From: Pseudomonas sp. DTU12.3
GTDB lineage: Bacteria; Pseudomonadota; Gammaproteobacteria; Pseudomonadales; Pseudomonadaceae
Assembly: GCF_004124275.1 (NCBI RefSeq)
Contig: NZ_CP027218.1
Location: 5,465,001-5,529,000, forward strand
Direction of reading: 5' to 3'
DNA: 64,000 nt
Made by a program: the position numbers and the translations under genes. The notes below the pieces were generated by a model, which searched no databases, was not told the DNA's origin, and was given only the letters and a program-made list of their open reading frames with translations. Below are positions 51,535 through 60,480 of the stretch, piece by piece (position 1 is the first letter of the stretch; each line of letters begins with the position of its first letter).

Positions 51535-51559
51535 TGCCAATTTTCATTGGTGTTCGGAC

Positions 51560-54124
51560 TTAGTTGAAAACGATTTCGTCGTTCTCAACCGCGCCGGTTG
51601 CCGTGTCGCCAGGCATGAAATGACCCGAGAGGATCATTTGCGCCAGCGGGTTTTCGATCCAGCGCTGGATCGCCCGTTTCAAAGGACGTGCGCCATACAC
51701 CGGGTCGTAGCCGACAGCGATCAGCTTGTCCATCGCTTCCGGGCTCAGTTCCAGCTTCAGCTCGCGCTCGGCCAGACGGCTGCGCAGACGGCCCAACTGG
51801 ATCTCGGTAATGCCCGCGATCTGATCCCGCGCCAGAGGCTCGAAGATCACTACTTCGTCGACCCGGTTGATGAACTCCGGGCGGAAGTGCGACGTCAGCG
51901 CATCCATCACCGCAGCACGCTGCGCCTCACGGTCACCGACCAGTTCCTGAATCTGCACAGAACCGAGATTCGAGGTCATGACAATCACGGTATTGCGGAA
52001 GTCCACCGTGCGGCCATGGCTGTCGGTCAGGCGACCATCTTCAAGCACTTGCAGCAGGATGTTGAACACATCCGGGTGCGCCTTCTCGACCTCGTCCAGC
52101 AGGATCACCGAGTAAGGCTTGCGACGCACCGCCTCGGTCAGGTAACCGCCCTCTTCGTAGCCGACGTATCCCGGTGGCGCACCGATCAGGCGAGCCACGG
52201 AATGTTTCTCCATGAACTCGGACATGTCGATCCGCACCATCGCCTCTTCCGTATCAAAGAGGAATTCGGCCAGCGCCTTGCACAGCTCGGTTTTACCGAC
52301 ACCGGTCGGGCCGAGGAACATGAACGAGCCGCTCGGACGATTCGGGTCGGAAAGCCCGGCGCGCGAACGCCGTACTGCGTTAGACACGGCAACTACGGCT
52401 TCTTCCTGACCGATCACCCGTTTGTGCAACAGGCTTTCCATCTTCATCAGTTTGTCGCGCTCGCCTTCGAGCATTTTCGACACCGGAATGCCGGTCCACT
52501 TCGACACGACTTCGGCGATCTCTTCTTCAGTCACCTTGCTGCGCAGCAACTGGTTTTCGCTCTTGCCGTGCTGATCGACCATTTGCAGGCTGCGCTCCAG
52601 ATCCGGGATCACCCCGTACTGCAACTCGGCCATGCGATTCAGGTCGCCTTTACGGCGTGCCGCTTCCAGTTCCTGACGCGACTGTTCGATCTTCTGCTGA
52701 ATCTGTGCAGAACCCTGTACCTCGGCTTTTTCCGAGTTCCAGATTTCTTCCAGATCGGAATACTCACGCTCCAGACGGACGATTTCTTCCTGGAGTTTCT
52801 CCAGACGTTTCATCGCCGCTTCGTCGCTTTCTTTCTTCAGTGCCTGGGATTCCACCTTCAACTGAATCAGGCGACGCTCAAGACGATCGAGCACTTCCGG
52901 CTTGGAATCGATTTCCATGCGGATGCGGCTGGCGGCCTCGTCGATCAGGTCGATGGCCTTGTCCGGCAACTGCCGGTCAGTGATGTAGCGATGGCTGAGC
53001 TTGGCCGCGGCGATGATCGCGCCGTCGGTGATCGCCACCTTGTGGTGAACCTCGTAACGCTCTTTGAGGCCACGCAGGATGGCGATGGTGTCCTCTTCGC
53101 TCGGCTCATCCACCAGGACTTTCTGGAAGCGTCGCTCAAGCGCCGCGTCCTTCTCTATATATTGGCGGTACTCGTTGAGCGTGGTCGCGCCGACACAGTG
53201 CAACTCGCCGCGCGCCAGTGCAGGCTTGAGCATGTTGCCGGCGTCCATCGAGCCTTCGCCCTTACCGGCGCCGACCATGGTGTGCAGTTCGTCGATGAAC
53301 AGAATGATCTGCCCTTCCTGCTTCGACAGCTCGTTGAGCAGTGATTTCAGGCGTTCTTCGAACTCACCGCGATACTTGGCACCGGCAATCAGCGCGCCCA
53401 TGTCCAGCGACAGCAGACGTTTGCCCTTGAGGCCGTCCGGCACTTCGCCGTTGATGATGCGCTGCGCCAGACCTTCGGCGATCGCGGTTTTCCCCACGCC
53501 AGGCTCACCGATCAGCACCGGGTTGTTCTTGGTGCGGCGTTGCAGAACCTGAATGGTGCGACGAATTTCGTCATCACGGCCGATCACTGGGTCGAGCTTG
53601 CCGTCTTCGGCGCGCTTGGTCAGGTCGACGGTGTATTTATCCAGCGCCTGACGCGACTCTTCGTGGTTGGCGTCATTCACCGCCTCGCCGCCACGCAGGT
53701 TATTGATCGCGTTTTCCAGGGCTTTCTTGCTCACACCCTGGCCGAGCAGCAACTTGCCAAGCTTGCTGTTCTCGTCCATCGCGGCGAGCAGCACCAGTTC
53801 GCTCGAAATGAATTGGTCGCCCTTCTGCTGGGCCATACGATCGGCCTGGTTGAGCAGGCGCGCCAGATCCTGCGACATGTTGACGTCGCCGGTCGGGTTC
53901 TGGATTTTCGGTAATTGGTCGAGCTCTTTGGTCAGCTCTTTACGCAAGCTGTTGACGTCGAAGCCGACCTGCATCAGCAGAGGTTTGATCGAACCACCCT
54001 GCTGTTCAAGCATGGCTTGCATCAAGTGCGCCGGCTCAATCGCCGGATGATCGTGGCCGACAGCCAACGACTGCGCGTCGGACAAGGCCAACTGTAATTT
54101 GCTGGTTAAACGGTCTATTCGCAT
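51560..54124 (-). CDS. clpB: Disaggregase ATPase ClpB
   Basis: ClpB is the hexameric Hsp100 disaggregase working with DnaK. The 854-residue protein has an N-terminal Clp_N repeat (1-145), a first AAA+ module with Walker A GEPGVGKT (206-213), a long coiled-coil middle domain (about 400-525, rich in Glu/Arg), and a second AAA+ module with GPTGVGKT near 606 and the C-terminal D2-small domain. Arginine fingers and Walker B boxes look intact. A sigma32-type promoter lies upstream. The ATG at 54124 has AAGGAAGG before it. Confidence 0.97.
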   Translation of the reverse strand: MRIDRLTSKLQLALSDAQSLAVGHDHPAIEPAHLMQAMLEQQGGSIKPLLMQVGFDVNSLRKELTKELDQLPKIQNPTGDVNMSQDLARLLNQADRMAQQKGDQFISSELVLLAAMDENSKLGKLLLGQGVSKKALENAINNLRGGEAVNDANHEESRQALDKYTVDLTKRAEDGKLDPVIGRDDEIRRTIQVLQRRTKNNPVLIGEPGVGKTAIAEGLAQRIINGEVPDGLKGKRLLSLDMGALIAGAKYRGEFEERLKSLLNELSKQEGQIILFIDELHTMVGAGKGEGSMDAGNMLKPALARGELHCVGATTLNEYRQYIEKDAALERRFQKVLVDEPSEEDTIAILRGLKERYEVHHKVAITDGAIIAAAKLSHRYITDRQLPDKAIDLIDEAASRIRMEIDSKPEVLDRLERRLIQLKVESQALKKESDEAAMKRLEKLQEEIVRLEREYSDLEEIWNSEKAEVQGSAQIQQKIEQSRQELEAARRKGDLNRMAELQYGVIPDLERSLQMVDQHGKSENQLLRSKVTEEEIAEVVSKWTGIPVSKMLEGERDKLMKMESLLHKRVIGQEEAVVAVSNAVRRSRAGLSDPNRPSGSFMFLGPTGVGKTELCKALAEFLFDTEEAMVRIDMSEFMEKHSVARLIGAPPGYVGYEEGGYLTEAVRRKPYSVILLDEVEKAHPDVFNILLQVLEDGRLTDSHGRTVDFRNTVIVMTSNLGSVQIQELVGDREAQRAAVMDALTSHFRPEFINRVDEVVIFEPLARDQIAGITEIQLGRLRSRLAERELKLELSPEAMDKLIAVGYDPVYGARPLKRAIQRWIENPLAQMILSGHFMPGDTATGAVENDEIVFN

Positions 54125-54196
54125 AAGTCACCTTCCTTTTGAGCAGGCCGGACCTAAAAACCATCCTGAATAAAGAAACCTGCCAGATACCGCTAT

Positions 54197-54224
54197 AGAT
54201 GCGGTCGATTCTGCAAGATTCAAG
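54197..54224 (-). promoter_or_regulatory. Sigma32 heat-shock promoter of clpB
   Basis: On the minus strand CTTGAA and CCGCATCT are 14 bases apart, close to the RpoH consensus CTTGAAA-N11-16-CCCATNT. It lies about 75 bases before the clpB start. Confidence 0.75.
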
Positions 54225-54253
54225 CGTCAGGCAGTTGATGCAGATCAGACAGT

Positions 54254-54976
54254 CTAGCGGGTGAGCCAGATGAGGGAGGCGAAGCGACCGGTGCGCGAGG
54301 CACGGCGATAGGAGAAGAAGCGCGGATCGGTCACGGTGCAGAAACCTCCGCCGTAAACCGCTGTAACTCCTCGGGCGGCCAGACGTAGGCGCGCCAGTAA
54401 ATAGATATCCGCCATGAACTTGCCGGCATTGTCGCTCGGTACGAACGCTTCTGCTGCTTCAGGCAGTTGATTGATGAAGACTTCGCGCACTTCCGCGCCG
54501 ACTTCAAAGGCTTGCGGGCCGATGGCCGGGCCGAGCCAGACCAGAACATCTTTGGGCAGAACATCAAGGCTATCGAGCGTCGCTTCCAGTACACCCGCCG
54601 CCAGACCGCGCCAACCGGCATGGGCCGCCGCCACGCGAGTGCCGGCACGATCGCAGAACAATGCTGGCAAGCAATCGGCTGTCATCGCCGCGCAGGCAAC
54701 GCCCGGCGTTGCTGTCCAACTGGCATCTGCGGTCGCAACAATGCCCGGATCAGCAGGCGCCACGGCAATCCCGTGCACTTGCTGCAACCAGGCAGGCTGT
54801 ATAGAGAAGTGATCGGTCAGGCGCCGACGGTTCTCGGCAACAGCCTCAGGACGATCATCGACATGATCGCCCAGATTGAGGCTGTCGAACGGTGCCTCGC
54901 TGACACCACCCTCGCGAGTGCTGACGCAGGCTTTGACGCTGGCCGGCGCGGGCCAGTCCGGCGTCAGCCAGTTCAT
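54254..54976 (-). CDS. pgeF: Peptidoglycan editing factor / purine nucleoside phosphorylase PgeF
   Basis: A 240-residue YfiH/PgeF family (formerly laccase-domain) protein; family members process purine nucleosides, and the E. coli protein removes wrong UDP-MurNAc amino acids. Conserved zinc/active-site segments are visible: QQVHGIAV, MTADCLPALF and AHAGWRGLAAG. Its ATG overlaps the rluD stop by four bases, giving coupled rluD-pgeF expression, the standard arrangement. Confidence 0.92.
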   Translation of the reverse strand: MNWLTPDWPAPASVKACVSTREGGVSEAPFDSLNLGDHVDDRPEAVAENRRRLTDHFSIQPAWLQQVHGIAVAPADPGIVATADASWTATPGVACAAMTADCLPALFCDRAGTRVAAAHAGWRGLAAGVLEATLDSLDVLPKDVLVWLGPAIGPQAFEVGAEVREVFINQLPEAAEAFVPSDNAGKFMADIYLLARLRLAARGVTAVYGGGFCTVTDPRFFSYRRASRTGRFASLIWLTR

Positions 54977-55935
54977 CCGATGAATGCCTCGCGATCCTGC
55001 TTGAGCAGGGTCAGCAACCAGACGAAATCTTCTGGCAGCGGCGATTCCCAGCTCATGCGCACACCGGTCGTCGGATGATCCAGCTCAAGGAAACGCGCGT
55101 GCAGGGCCTGACGCGGGAAATGCTTGAGCGATTCAACCATCGTCGGGTTAGCGGCTGGCGGAATGCGGAAACGACCGCCGTATGCCGGATCGCCGACCAA
55201 CGGAAAGTTGATATGCGACATGTGCACACGGATCTGGTGGGTACGACCGGTTTCCAGCTTCACCCGTACGTGGGTGTGCGAGCGGAAACGCTCCAGCACG
55301 CGGTAGTGGCTGACGGCAGGCTTGCCGCCTTCCATTACCGCCATGCGCTGGCGCTGCTGGCCGTGACGACCGATCGGGGCGTTGATCTTGCCACCGGCGG
55401 TGACCACGCCGATCACGATGCACTCGTAGATCCGGCTGACGCTGCGACTCTGCAATTGAGTAACAAGCTTGGTCTGCGCCTGAATGGTCTTGGCCACCAC
55501 CATCAAACCGGTGGTGTCCTTGTCCAGACGATGCACGATACCGGCGCGCGGGACATTGATGATGTCCGGCACGTGGTGCAGCAAGGCATTGAGCAAGGTG
55601 CCATCGGCATGACCGGCAGCCGGGTGCACCACCAGGCCCGCAGGCTTGTTGATCACCAGGATGTCGTCGTCTTCATAGACGATGTCGAGCTCGATGTCCT
55701 GGGCGATCCACTCGCCCTGGGCTTCCTGCTCGGCAGTCAGCTCAAGGATGGCACCGCCATGCACGATGTCGCGAGGGCGGATGACCGCCCCGTCCACAGT
55801 CAGGCGACCTTCTTTGATCCAGGCGGAAAGGCGCGAGCGAGAGTGCTCAGCGAAGAGTTGGGCAGCGACTTGATCGAGGCGTTGGCCGCCCAATTCGGAC
55901 GGCACCTCTGCGCGAAGTTCAATTTTATCGGACAT
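54973..55935 (-). CDS. rluD: 23S rRNA pseudouridine(1911/1915/1917) synthase RluD
   Basis: RluD forms three pseudouridines in helix 69 of 23S rRNA. The 320-residue protein has an N-terminal S4 RNA-binding domain (about 18-75) and the pseudouridine synthase core with catalytic D138 in VHRLDKDTTGL. I chose ATG 55935 (MSDKIELRAEVP), the usual pseudomonad start; a frame to 55956 adds seven residues only. It is divergent from bamD and coupled to pgeF. Confidence 0.95.
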   Translation of the reverse strand: MSDKIELRAEVPSELGGQRLDQVAAQLFAEHSRSRLSAWIKEGRLTVDGAVIRPRDIVHGGAILELTAEQEAQGEWIAQDIELDIVYEDDDILVINKPAGLVVHPAAGHADGTLLNALLHHVPDIINVPRAGIVHRLDKDTTGLMVVAKTIQAQTKLVTQLQSRSVSRIYECIVIGVVTAGGKINAPIGRHGQQRQRMAVMEGGKPAVSHYRVLERFRSHTHVRVKLETGRTHQIRVHMSHINFPLVGDPAYGGRFRIPPAANPTMVESLKHFPRQALHARFLELDHPTTGVRMSWESPLPEDFVWLLTLLKQDREAFIG

Positions 55936-56086
55936 GCTCTGACTGTGCGTCGGCACAGCTTTTGGTTTCGGCTGCGCGCTTGTGGTTAAATACGGCGTCT
56001 TTTGCCCCGAGGCTTTTCAACGGGGCGCTCATCATAACAGGACGGCCCCGCCCAAGACAGCGGCCGTCATAGGGACGCAAGCCGCC

Positions 56087-57103
56087 ATGCAAGTGAAACA
56101 CCTGCTGCTGATCGCCATCCTCGCATTGACCGCTGCTTGCTCATCGAAGGAAGTCGTAGACGAAAACCTCAGCGAAGCCGAGCTGTATCAGCAGGCTCAG
56201 ACTGACCTGGACAACAACAGCTACACCAGCGCCACAGCCAAGCTGAAGGCTCTGGAGTCGCGTTATCCGTTCGGTCGCTACGCCGATCAGGCACAGCTGG
56301 AGCTGATCTACGCCAACTACAAGAACGCCGAGCCGGAAGCTGCAAAGTCCGCTGCCGAGCGTTTCATTCGTTTGCATCCGCAGCATCCGAACGTGGATTA
56401 CGCGTATTACCTCAAAGGTCTGACTTCTTTCGACCAGGACGTCGGCCTGTTGGCGCGTTTCCTGCCGCTGGACATGACCAAGCGTGACCCGGGCGCTGCC
56501 CGCGACTCGTACAACGAGTTCGCCCAGCTGACCAGCCGCTACCCGAACAGCCGCTACGCGCCGGACGCCAAGCAGCGCATGATTTATCTGCGCAACCTGC
56601 TGGCAGCCTACGAAATCCACGTGGCCGACTACTACCTGACCCGTCAGGCGTATGTAGCCGCTGCCAACCGTGGCCGGTACGTCGTGGAAAACTTCCAGGA
56701 AACCCCATCGGTCGGCGACGGCCTGGCGGTGATGACCGAGGCTTACCAGCGTCTGCACCTGGACGAACTGGCCAACACCAGCCTGGAAACCCTGAAGCTC
56801 AACTACCCGAACCACCCGAGCCTGCAAGACGGCCAGTTCGTGCCACGGGTTGCTGAAGCCGATAACCGTTCGTTCCTGAGCAAGGCAACGCTCGGCCTGA
56901 TCGAATCGCGTCCGCCGCTGCCGCCGGGCGAAACCCGCGCCAACCAGGACGTGCAGAAACAGTACCAGGACGCGAAAGACGCGATACCGAACGATCTGAA
57001 GCCTAAAGACGAAAACGGCGACGTGATCGAAGAGCCGGAGCCAGAGTCGAGCAGCACCGACCGCTCGTGGTTCAGCTACATGACCTTCGGCGTGTTCGAC
57101 TGA
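56087..57103 (+). CDS. bamD: Outer membrane assembly lipoprotein BamD
   Basis: BamD is the essential lipoprotein of the BAM complex that inserts outer-membrane proteins. The 338-residue protein has the lipobox LTAAC (Cys18) and five TPR-like units over about 30-250 (for example ELYQQAQTDLDNNSYTSA and YPNSRYAPDAKQRMIYL). The C-terminal tail past 270 is longer than in E. coli BamD and Pro/Glu-rich, a common pseudomonad feature. The ATG at 56087 begins the signal; the gene is divergent from rluD and ends at a strong terminator. Confidence 0.95.
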   Translation: MQVKHLLLIAILALTAACSSKEVVDENLSEAELYQQAQTDLDNNSYTSATAKLKALESRYPFGRYADQAQLELIYANYKNAEPEAAKSAAERFIRLHPQHPNVDYAYYLKGLTSFDQDVGLLARFLPLDMTKRDPGAARDSYNEFAQLTSRYPNSRYAPDAKQRMIYLRNLLAAYEIHVADYYLTRQAYVAAANRGRYVVENFQETPSVGDGLAVMTEAYQRLHLDELANTSLETLKLNYPNHPSLQDGQFVPRVAEADNRSFLSKATLGLIESRPPLPPGETRANQDVQKQYQDAKDAIPNDLKPKDENGDVIEEPEPESSSTDRSWFSYMTFGVFD

Positions 57104-57118
57104 TCACACCGGATGGAC

Positions 57119-57150
57119 AAAAAAGGGAGATCTGCGGATCTCCCTTTTTT
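57119..57150. terminator. Intrinsic terminator after bamD
   Basis: GGGAGATC-TGCG-GATCTCCC with A-run before and T-run after, so it can work in both directions. It lies about 15 bases past bamD. Confidence 0.92.
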
Positions 57151-57229
57151 ATTGCCGCGCGTTAATAGGCTGTGCGCTTGTCGGGAGCTTGGCTAAACTG
57201 CCGGATCATCAGTCGAAAAGCCGCTCATC

Positions 57230-57469
57230 ATGCTTCGTTTATTATTCTGGATTGTCCTGATTTTTGCTGCGGTATGGCTGTGGCGAAAATTCAAGGCACC
57301 CGCTGCCAATCAGTCCGATCGCGCCCCCCGCGAGCAGGACGCCCCACCCATGGTGCGTTGCGCCCATTGCGGCGTGCACTTGCCGCGTGATCGCGCATTG
57401 AGCGTGCAACAACAGTGGTATTGCAGCCAGGCTCACCTTGAGCAAGGCCCGGGTGCCAGTGATCGCTGA
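57230..57469 (+). CDS. PP0621 family small membrane protein
   Basis: A 79-residue protein with an N-terminal membrane helix (LLFWIVLIFAAVWLW) and a soluble tail with three cysteines in a zinc-ribbon-like arrangement (CAHCGVHLPRDRAL, then YCSQAHLEQG). It belongs to the PP0621 family, found directly upstream of pilS in Pseudomonas; function unknown. Its 3' end overlaps pilS by 11 bases or more, suggesting coupled translation. Confidence 0.86.
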   Translation: MLRLLFWIVLIFAAVWLWRKFKAPAANQSDRAPREQDAPPMVRCAHCGVHLPRDRALSVQQQWYCSQAHLEQGPGASDR

Positions 57470-59048
57470 GGCCGCCAACGCCGACAGCAAACAGGCTCAG
57501 CGCCTGCTGCGCCTTTATCATCTCTACCGTTTAAGCGTCGGCATCACTTTGGTGCTGCTGATCTCCAGCAACATGGATAACCGCCTGCTGACGTCGGCCA
57601 ACGACGATCTGCTGCGCGGCGGCAGCTGGTTATATCTGGTCCTGAACATCTTGCTGGTGGTGTTTCTCGAGAACACCCGGCGACCGGCGCAACTGTTCAG
57701 CCTGGCCCTCGTCGATGTGCTGTTGCTATGCGGCCTGTTCTATGCGGCGGGCGGCGTGGCCAGCGCCCTCGGCAACCTGCTGATTGTTTCGGTGGCGATC
57801 AGCAACACCCTGCTGCGCCGACGCATCGGCCTGCTGATCGCCGCCATCGGCGCTCTTGGCATCGTCGGCCTGAGTTTCCTGCTGAGTTTCAGCCACCCCC
57901 TGAGCGCCAACGAATACCTGCAAGCCGGCACGCTCGGCGCACTGTGCTTTGCCGCATCGCTGCTGGTGCAAGGGCTGATCCGCCGTCTTGAAGTCAGCGA
58001 AACGCTGGCCGAGCAACGGGCCAGCGAGGTGGTCGGCCTGGAGGCGTTGAACGCACTGATTCTGCAGCGCATGCGCACCGGGATTCTCGTGCTCGACGAG
58101 GAACGTCGCGTGCAACTGGCCAACCAGAGTGCGCAGAACCTGCTCGCGCGCTCACACCTGCAAGGCCATCTGATCGACGCCTACTCGCCCGCACTGGTCG
58201 AACGCCTGCAACTGTGGATGAACAATCCGAGCCTGCGCCCGCAAAGCCTGAAGATTCCCGGCAATGGCCTTGAATTGCAGCCGAGCTTCATTGCTCTCGA
58301 ACAAAGCCCGAATCAGCAAACCCTGGTATTTCTCGAAGACCTGGCGCAAATATCCCAGCAGGCCCAGCAACTGAAACTTGCCGCACTCGGGCGCCTGACC
58401 GCCGGCATCTCTCACGAAATCCGCAATCCGCTCGGCGCCATCAGTCATGCCGCACAGCTATTGGGCGAATCCGAGGAACTCGACAGCGCCGACCGGCGTC
58501 TGACGCAGATCATTCAAGATCACTCCCAGCGCATGAACCGAGTCATCGAAAACGTCCTGCAACTTTCACGACGCCAGCAAAGTGCCCCGCAACGGCTGGA
58601 TCTCAAGCCGTGGCTGGAAAACTTCGTCGCCGAGAGCCGCGAACAGGCCAGCGAGCGCCAACACATTCATCTGCGGATCAACTCGGGTGACTTCGCCACA
58701 CTGATGGACCCCAATCAGCTCACGCAAATTCTCGACAATCTGTTACGCAACGGCTGGCGCCACAGCGCGTTACTGCACGAGCAGGCCGAGGTCTGGCTGG
58801 CATTGTTCGTCGACCCGGACAGCCAATTGGCGGTGCTTGAGGTGCAGGACAACGGCCCCGGCGTGCCAGTCGACGAACAGGCGCATCTGTTCGAACCGTT
58901 CTTTACCACCAGCAGCCAGGGCACCGGCCTTGGGCTTTATCTGTCCCGTGAGCTGTGCGAAAGCAACCAAGCGCGCCTAGACTTCAAACCACGCCAAGGC
59001 GGCGGCTGCTTTCGCATCACCTTTGCTCACGGACGGAAACAAAGTTGA
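57459..59048 (+). CDS. pilS: Type IV pilus sensor histidine kinase PilS
   Basis: PilS senses pilin in the inner membrane and controls PilR. The 529-residue protein has six membrane segments (about 20-185), a PAS-like domain (195-300), the phosphoacceptor H319 in SHEIRNPLGA and a HATPase domain with GTGLGLYLS near 488. Starts at TTG 57438, GTG 57453 and GTG 57459 are all possible; I take 57459 because it gives the length and H319 numbering known in P. aeruginosa. It is followed by pilR with a four-base overlap. Confidence 0.92.
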   Translation: MIAEAANADSKQAQRLLRLYHLYRLSVGITLVLLISSNMDNRLLTSANDDLLRGGSWLYLVLNILLVVFLENTRRPAQLFSLALVDVLLLCGLFYAAGGVASALGNLLIVSVAISNTLLRRRIGLLIAAIGALGIVGLSFLLSFSHPLSANEYLQAGTLGALCFAASLLVQGLIRRLEVSETLAEQRASEVVGLEALNALILQRMRTGILVLDEERRVQLANQSAQNLLARSHLQGHLIDAYSPALVERLQLWMNNPSLRPQSLKIPGNGLELQPSFIALEQSPNQQTLVFLEDLAQISQQAQQLKLAALGRLTAGISHEIRNPLGAISHAAQLLGESEELDSADRRLTQIIQDHSQRMNRVIENVLQLSRRQQSAPQRLDLKPWLENFVAESREQASERQHIHLRINSGDFATLMDPNQLTQILDNLLRNGWRHSALLHEQAEVWLALFVDPDSQLAVLEVQDNGPGVPVDEQAHLFEPFFTTSSQGTGLGLYLSRELCESNQARLDFKPRQGGGCFRITFAHGRKQS

Positions 59049-60391
59049 CTAACAGCCCACGGCAAAAAATCCTCATCGTCGACGACGAGCCCGACATCCG
59101 CGAACTCCTGGAAATCACCCTGGGACGGATGAAGCTCGACACCTACAGCGCGCGTAATCTCGGCGAAGCCCAAGCGTTGTTGCACCGCGAGCGCTTTGAC
59201 CTGTGCCTGACCGACATGCGTCTACCCGACGGCACGGGGCTGGATCTGGTGCTGCACATCCAGCAGCGTTATCCACAACTGCCCGTGGCGATGATCACCG
59301 CCTATGGCAGCCTGGAAACCGCAATCAATGCACTGAAGGCCGGCGCCTTTGACTTTCTGACCAAACCGGTTGACCTCACCCGCTTGCGCGAACTGGTCGG
59401 CACAGCCCTGCGCATGCCGGCCGCGAGCGCTGCAAGCACTTCAATCGATCGACGCCTGCTCGGTGATTCGTTACCGATGCGCGACCTGCGCAAGCAGATC
59501 GACAAGCTCGCCCGCAGCCAGGCGCCGGTGTACATCAGTGGTGAATCCGGCAGCGGCAAGGAGCGGGTCGCGCGCCTGATTCATGAGCAAGGGCCGCGCG
59601 CCAGCCAGCCGTTCGTACCGGTGAACTGCGGGGCGATTCCGTCCGAGCTGATGGAAAGCGAATTCTTTGGCCATCGCAAAGGCAGTTTCACCGGCGCCGT
59701 CGAGGACAAGCCGGGGCTGTTCCAGGCGGCGAACGGCGGCACCTTGTTTCTCGACGAAGTGGCGGACTTGCCGCTGTCGATGCAGGTAAAACTGCTGCGG
59801 GCGATTCAGGAAAAAGCCGTGCGCAGCGTCGGTGGTCAGCAGGAAACCGTGGTCGATGTGCGCATTCTCTGTGCAACCCACAAGGACCTTGATGCCGAGG
59901 TCGCTGCCGAGCGTTTCCGCCAGGACCTTTATTACCGGCTCAACGTTATCGAACTGCGCGTGCCATCACTGCGCGAGCGGCGTGACGACATTGAAGTGCT
60001 CGCGGCGCACATGCTCAAGCGTTTGGCCAAAGACACCGGCCAACCGGTGGCGCGGCTGCATCCGCAGGCGCTGGAAGCACTGAAGAACTACCGTTTTCCG
60101 GGCAATGTGCGGGAGCTGGAGAACGTGCTCGAACGCGCGCACACCTTGTGTGAGAACCGCGTGATCGAGTCTGCAGACTTGCGCTTGAGCGAAGGCAATT
60201 GCGCGGCTGAAGGAGGGATTGCCGACCTGACACAGATCGACAATCTGGAAGATTATCTGGAGAACGTCGAGCGCAAACTGATCTTGCAGGCGCTGGAGGA
60301 AACGCGCTGGAATCGTACGGCGGCGGCGCAGCGCTTGAGCCTGTCGTTTCGGTCGATGCGCTATCGGCTGAAGAAACTGGGCCTGGATTAG
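59045..60391 (+). CDS. pilR: Type IV pilus response regulator PilR
   Basis: PilR is an NtrC-type activator of the pilA sigma54 promoter. The 448-residue protein has a receiver domain with D57, an AAA+ domain with Walker A GESGSGKE (166-173) and the sigma54 contact loop GSFTGA (213-218), and a C-terminal Fis-type helix-turn-helix (NRTAAAQRLSLSFRSMRYRL). The start is TTG 59045 overlapping the pilS stop; longer frames inside pilS are not family-like. The pilA promoter it would serve lies at 41338. Confidence 0.93.
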   Translation: MTNSPRQKILIVDDEPDIRELLEITLGRMKLDTYSARNLGEAQALLHRERFDLCLTDMRLPDGTGLDLVLHIQQRYPQLPVAMITAYGSLETAINALKAGAFDFLTKPVDLTRLRELVGTALRMPAASAASTSIDRRLLGDSLPMRDLRKQIDKLARSQAPVYISGESGSGKERVARLIHEQGPRASQPFVPVNCGAIPSELMESEFFGHRKGSFTGAVEDKPGLFQAANGGTLFLDEVADLPLSMQVKLLRAIQEKAVRSVGGQQETVVDVRILCATHKDLDAEVAAERFRQDLYYRLNVIELRVPSLRERRDDIEVLAAHMLKRLAKDTGQPVARLHPQALEALKNYRFPGNVRELENVLERAHTLCENRVIESADLRLSEGNCAAEGGIADLTQIDNLEDYLENVERKLILQALEETRWNRTAAAQRLSLSFRSMRYRLKKLGLD

Positions 60392-60397
60392 ATCGCC

Positions 60398-60471
60398 AAA
60401 GATCGCAGCCTGCGGCAGCTCCTACATTGGAATACGTTCCCTGTAGGAGCTGCCGCAGGCTGCGATCTTTT
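60398..60471. repeat. Paired REP element, type A, inverted arrangement
   Basis: The GATCGCAGCC...CTCCTACA copy precedes TGTAGGAGC...GCTGCGATC around the near-palindrome GGAATACGTTCC (60429-60440), between convergent pilR and thiO. Confidence 0.91.
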
Positions 60472-60480
60472 GATTTTTCT

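Noticed and set aside
51527..53344. A 605-codon open frame antisense to clpB
   Set aside because: It starts in the clpB terminator and its protein is rich in His/Phe/Gln without any known fold, as expected from a reversed gene.
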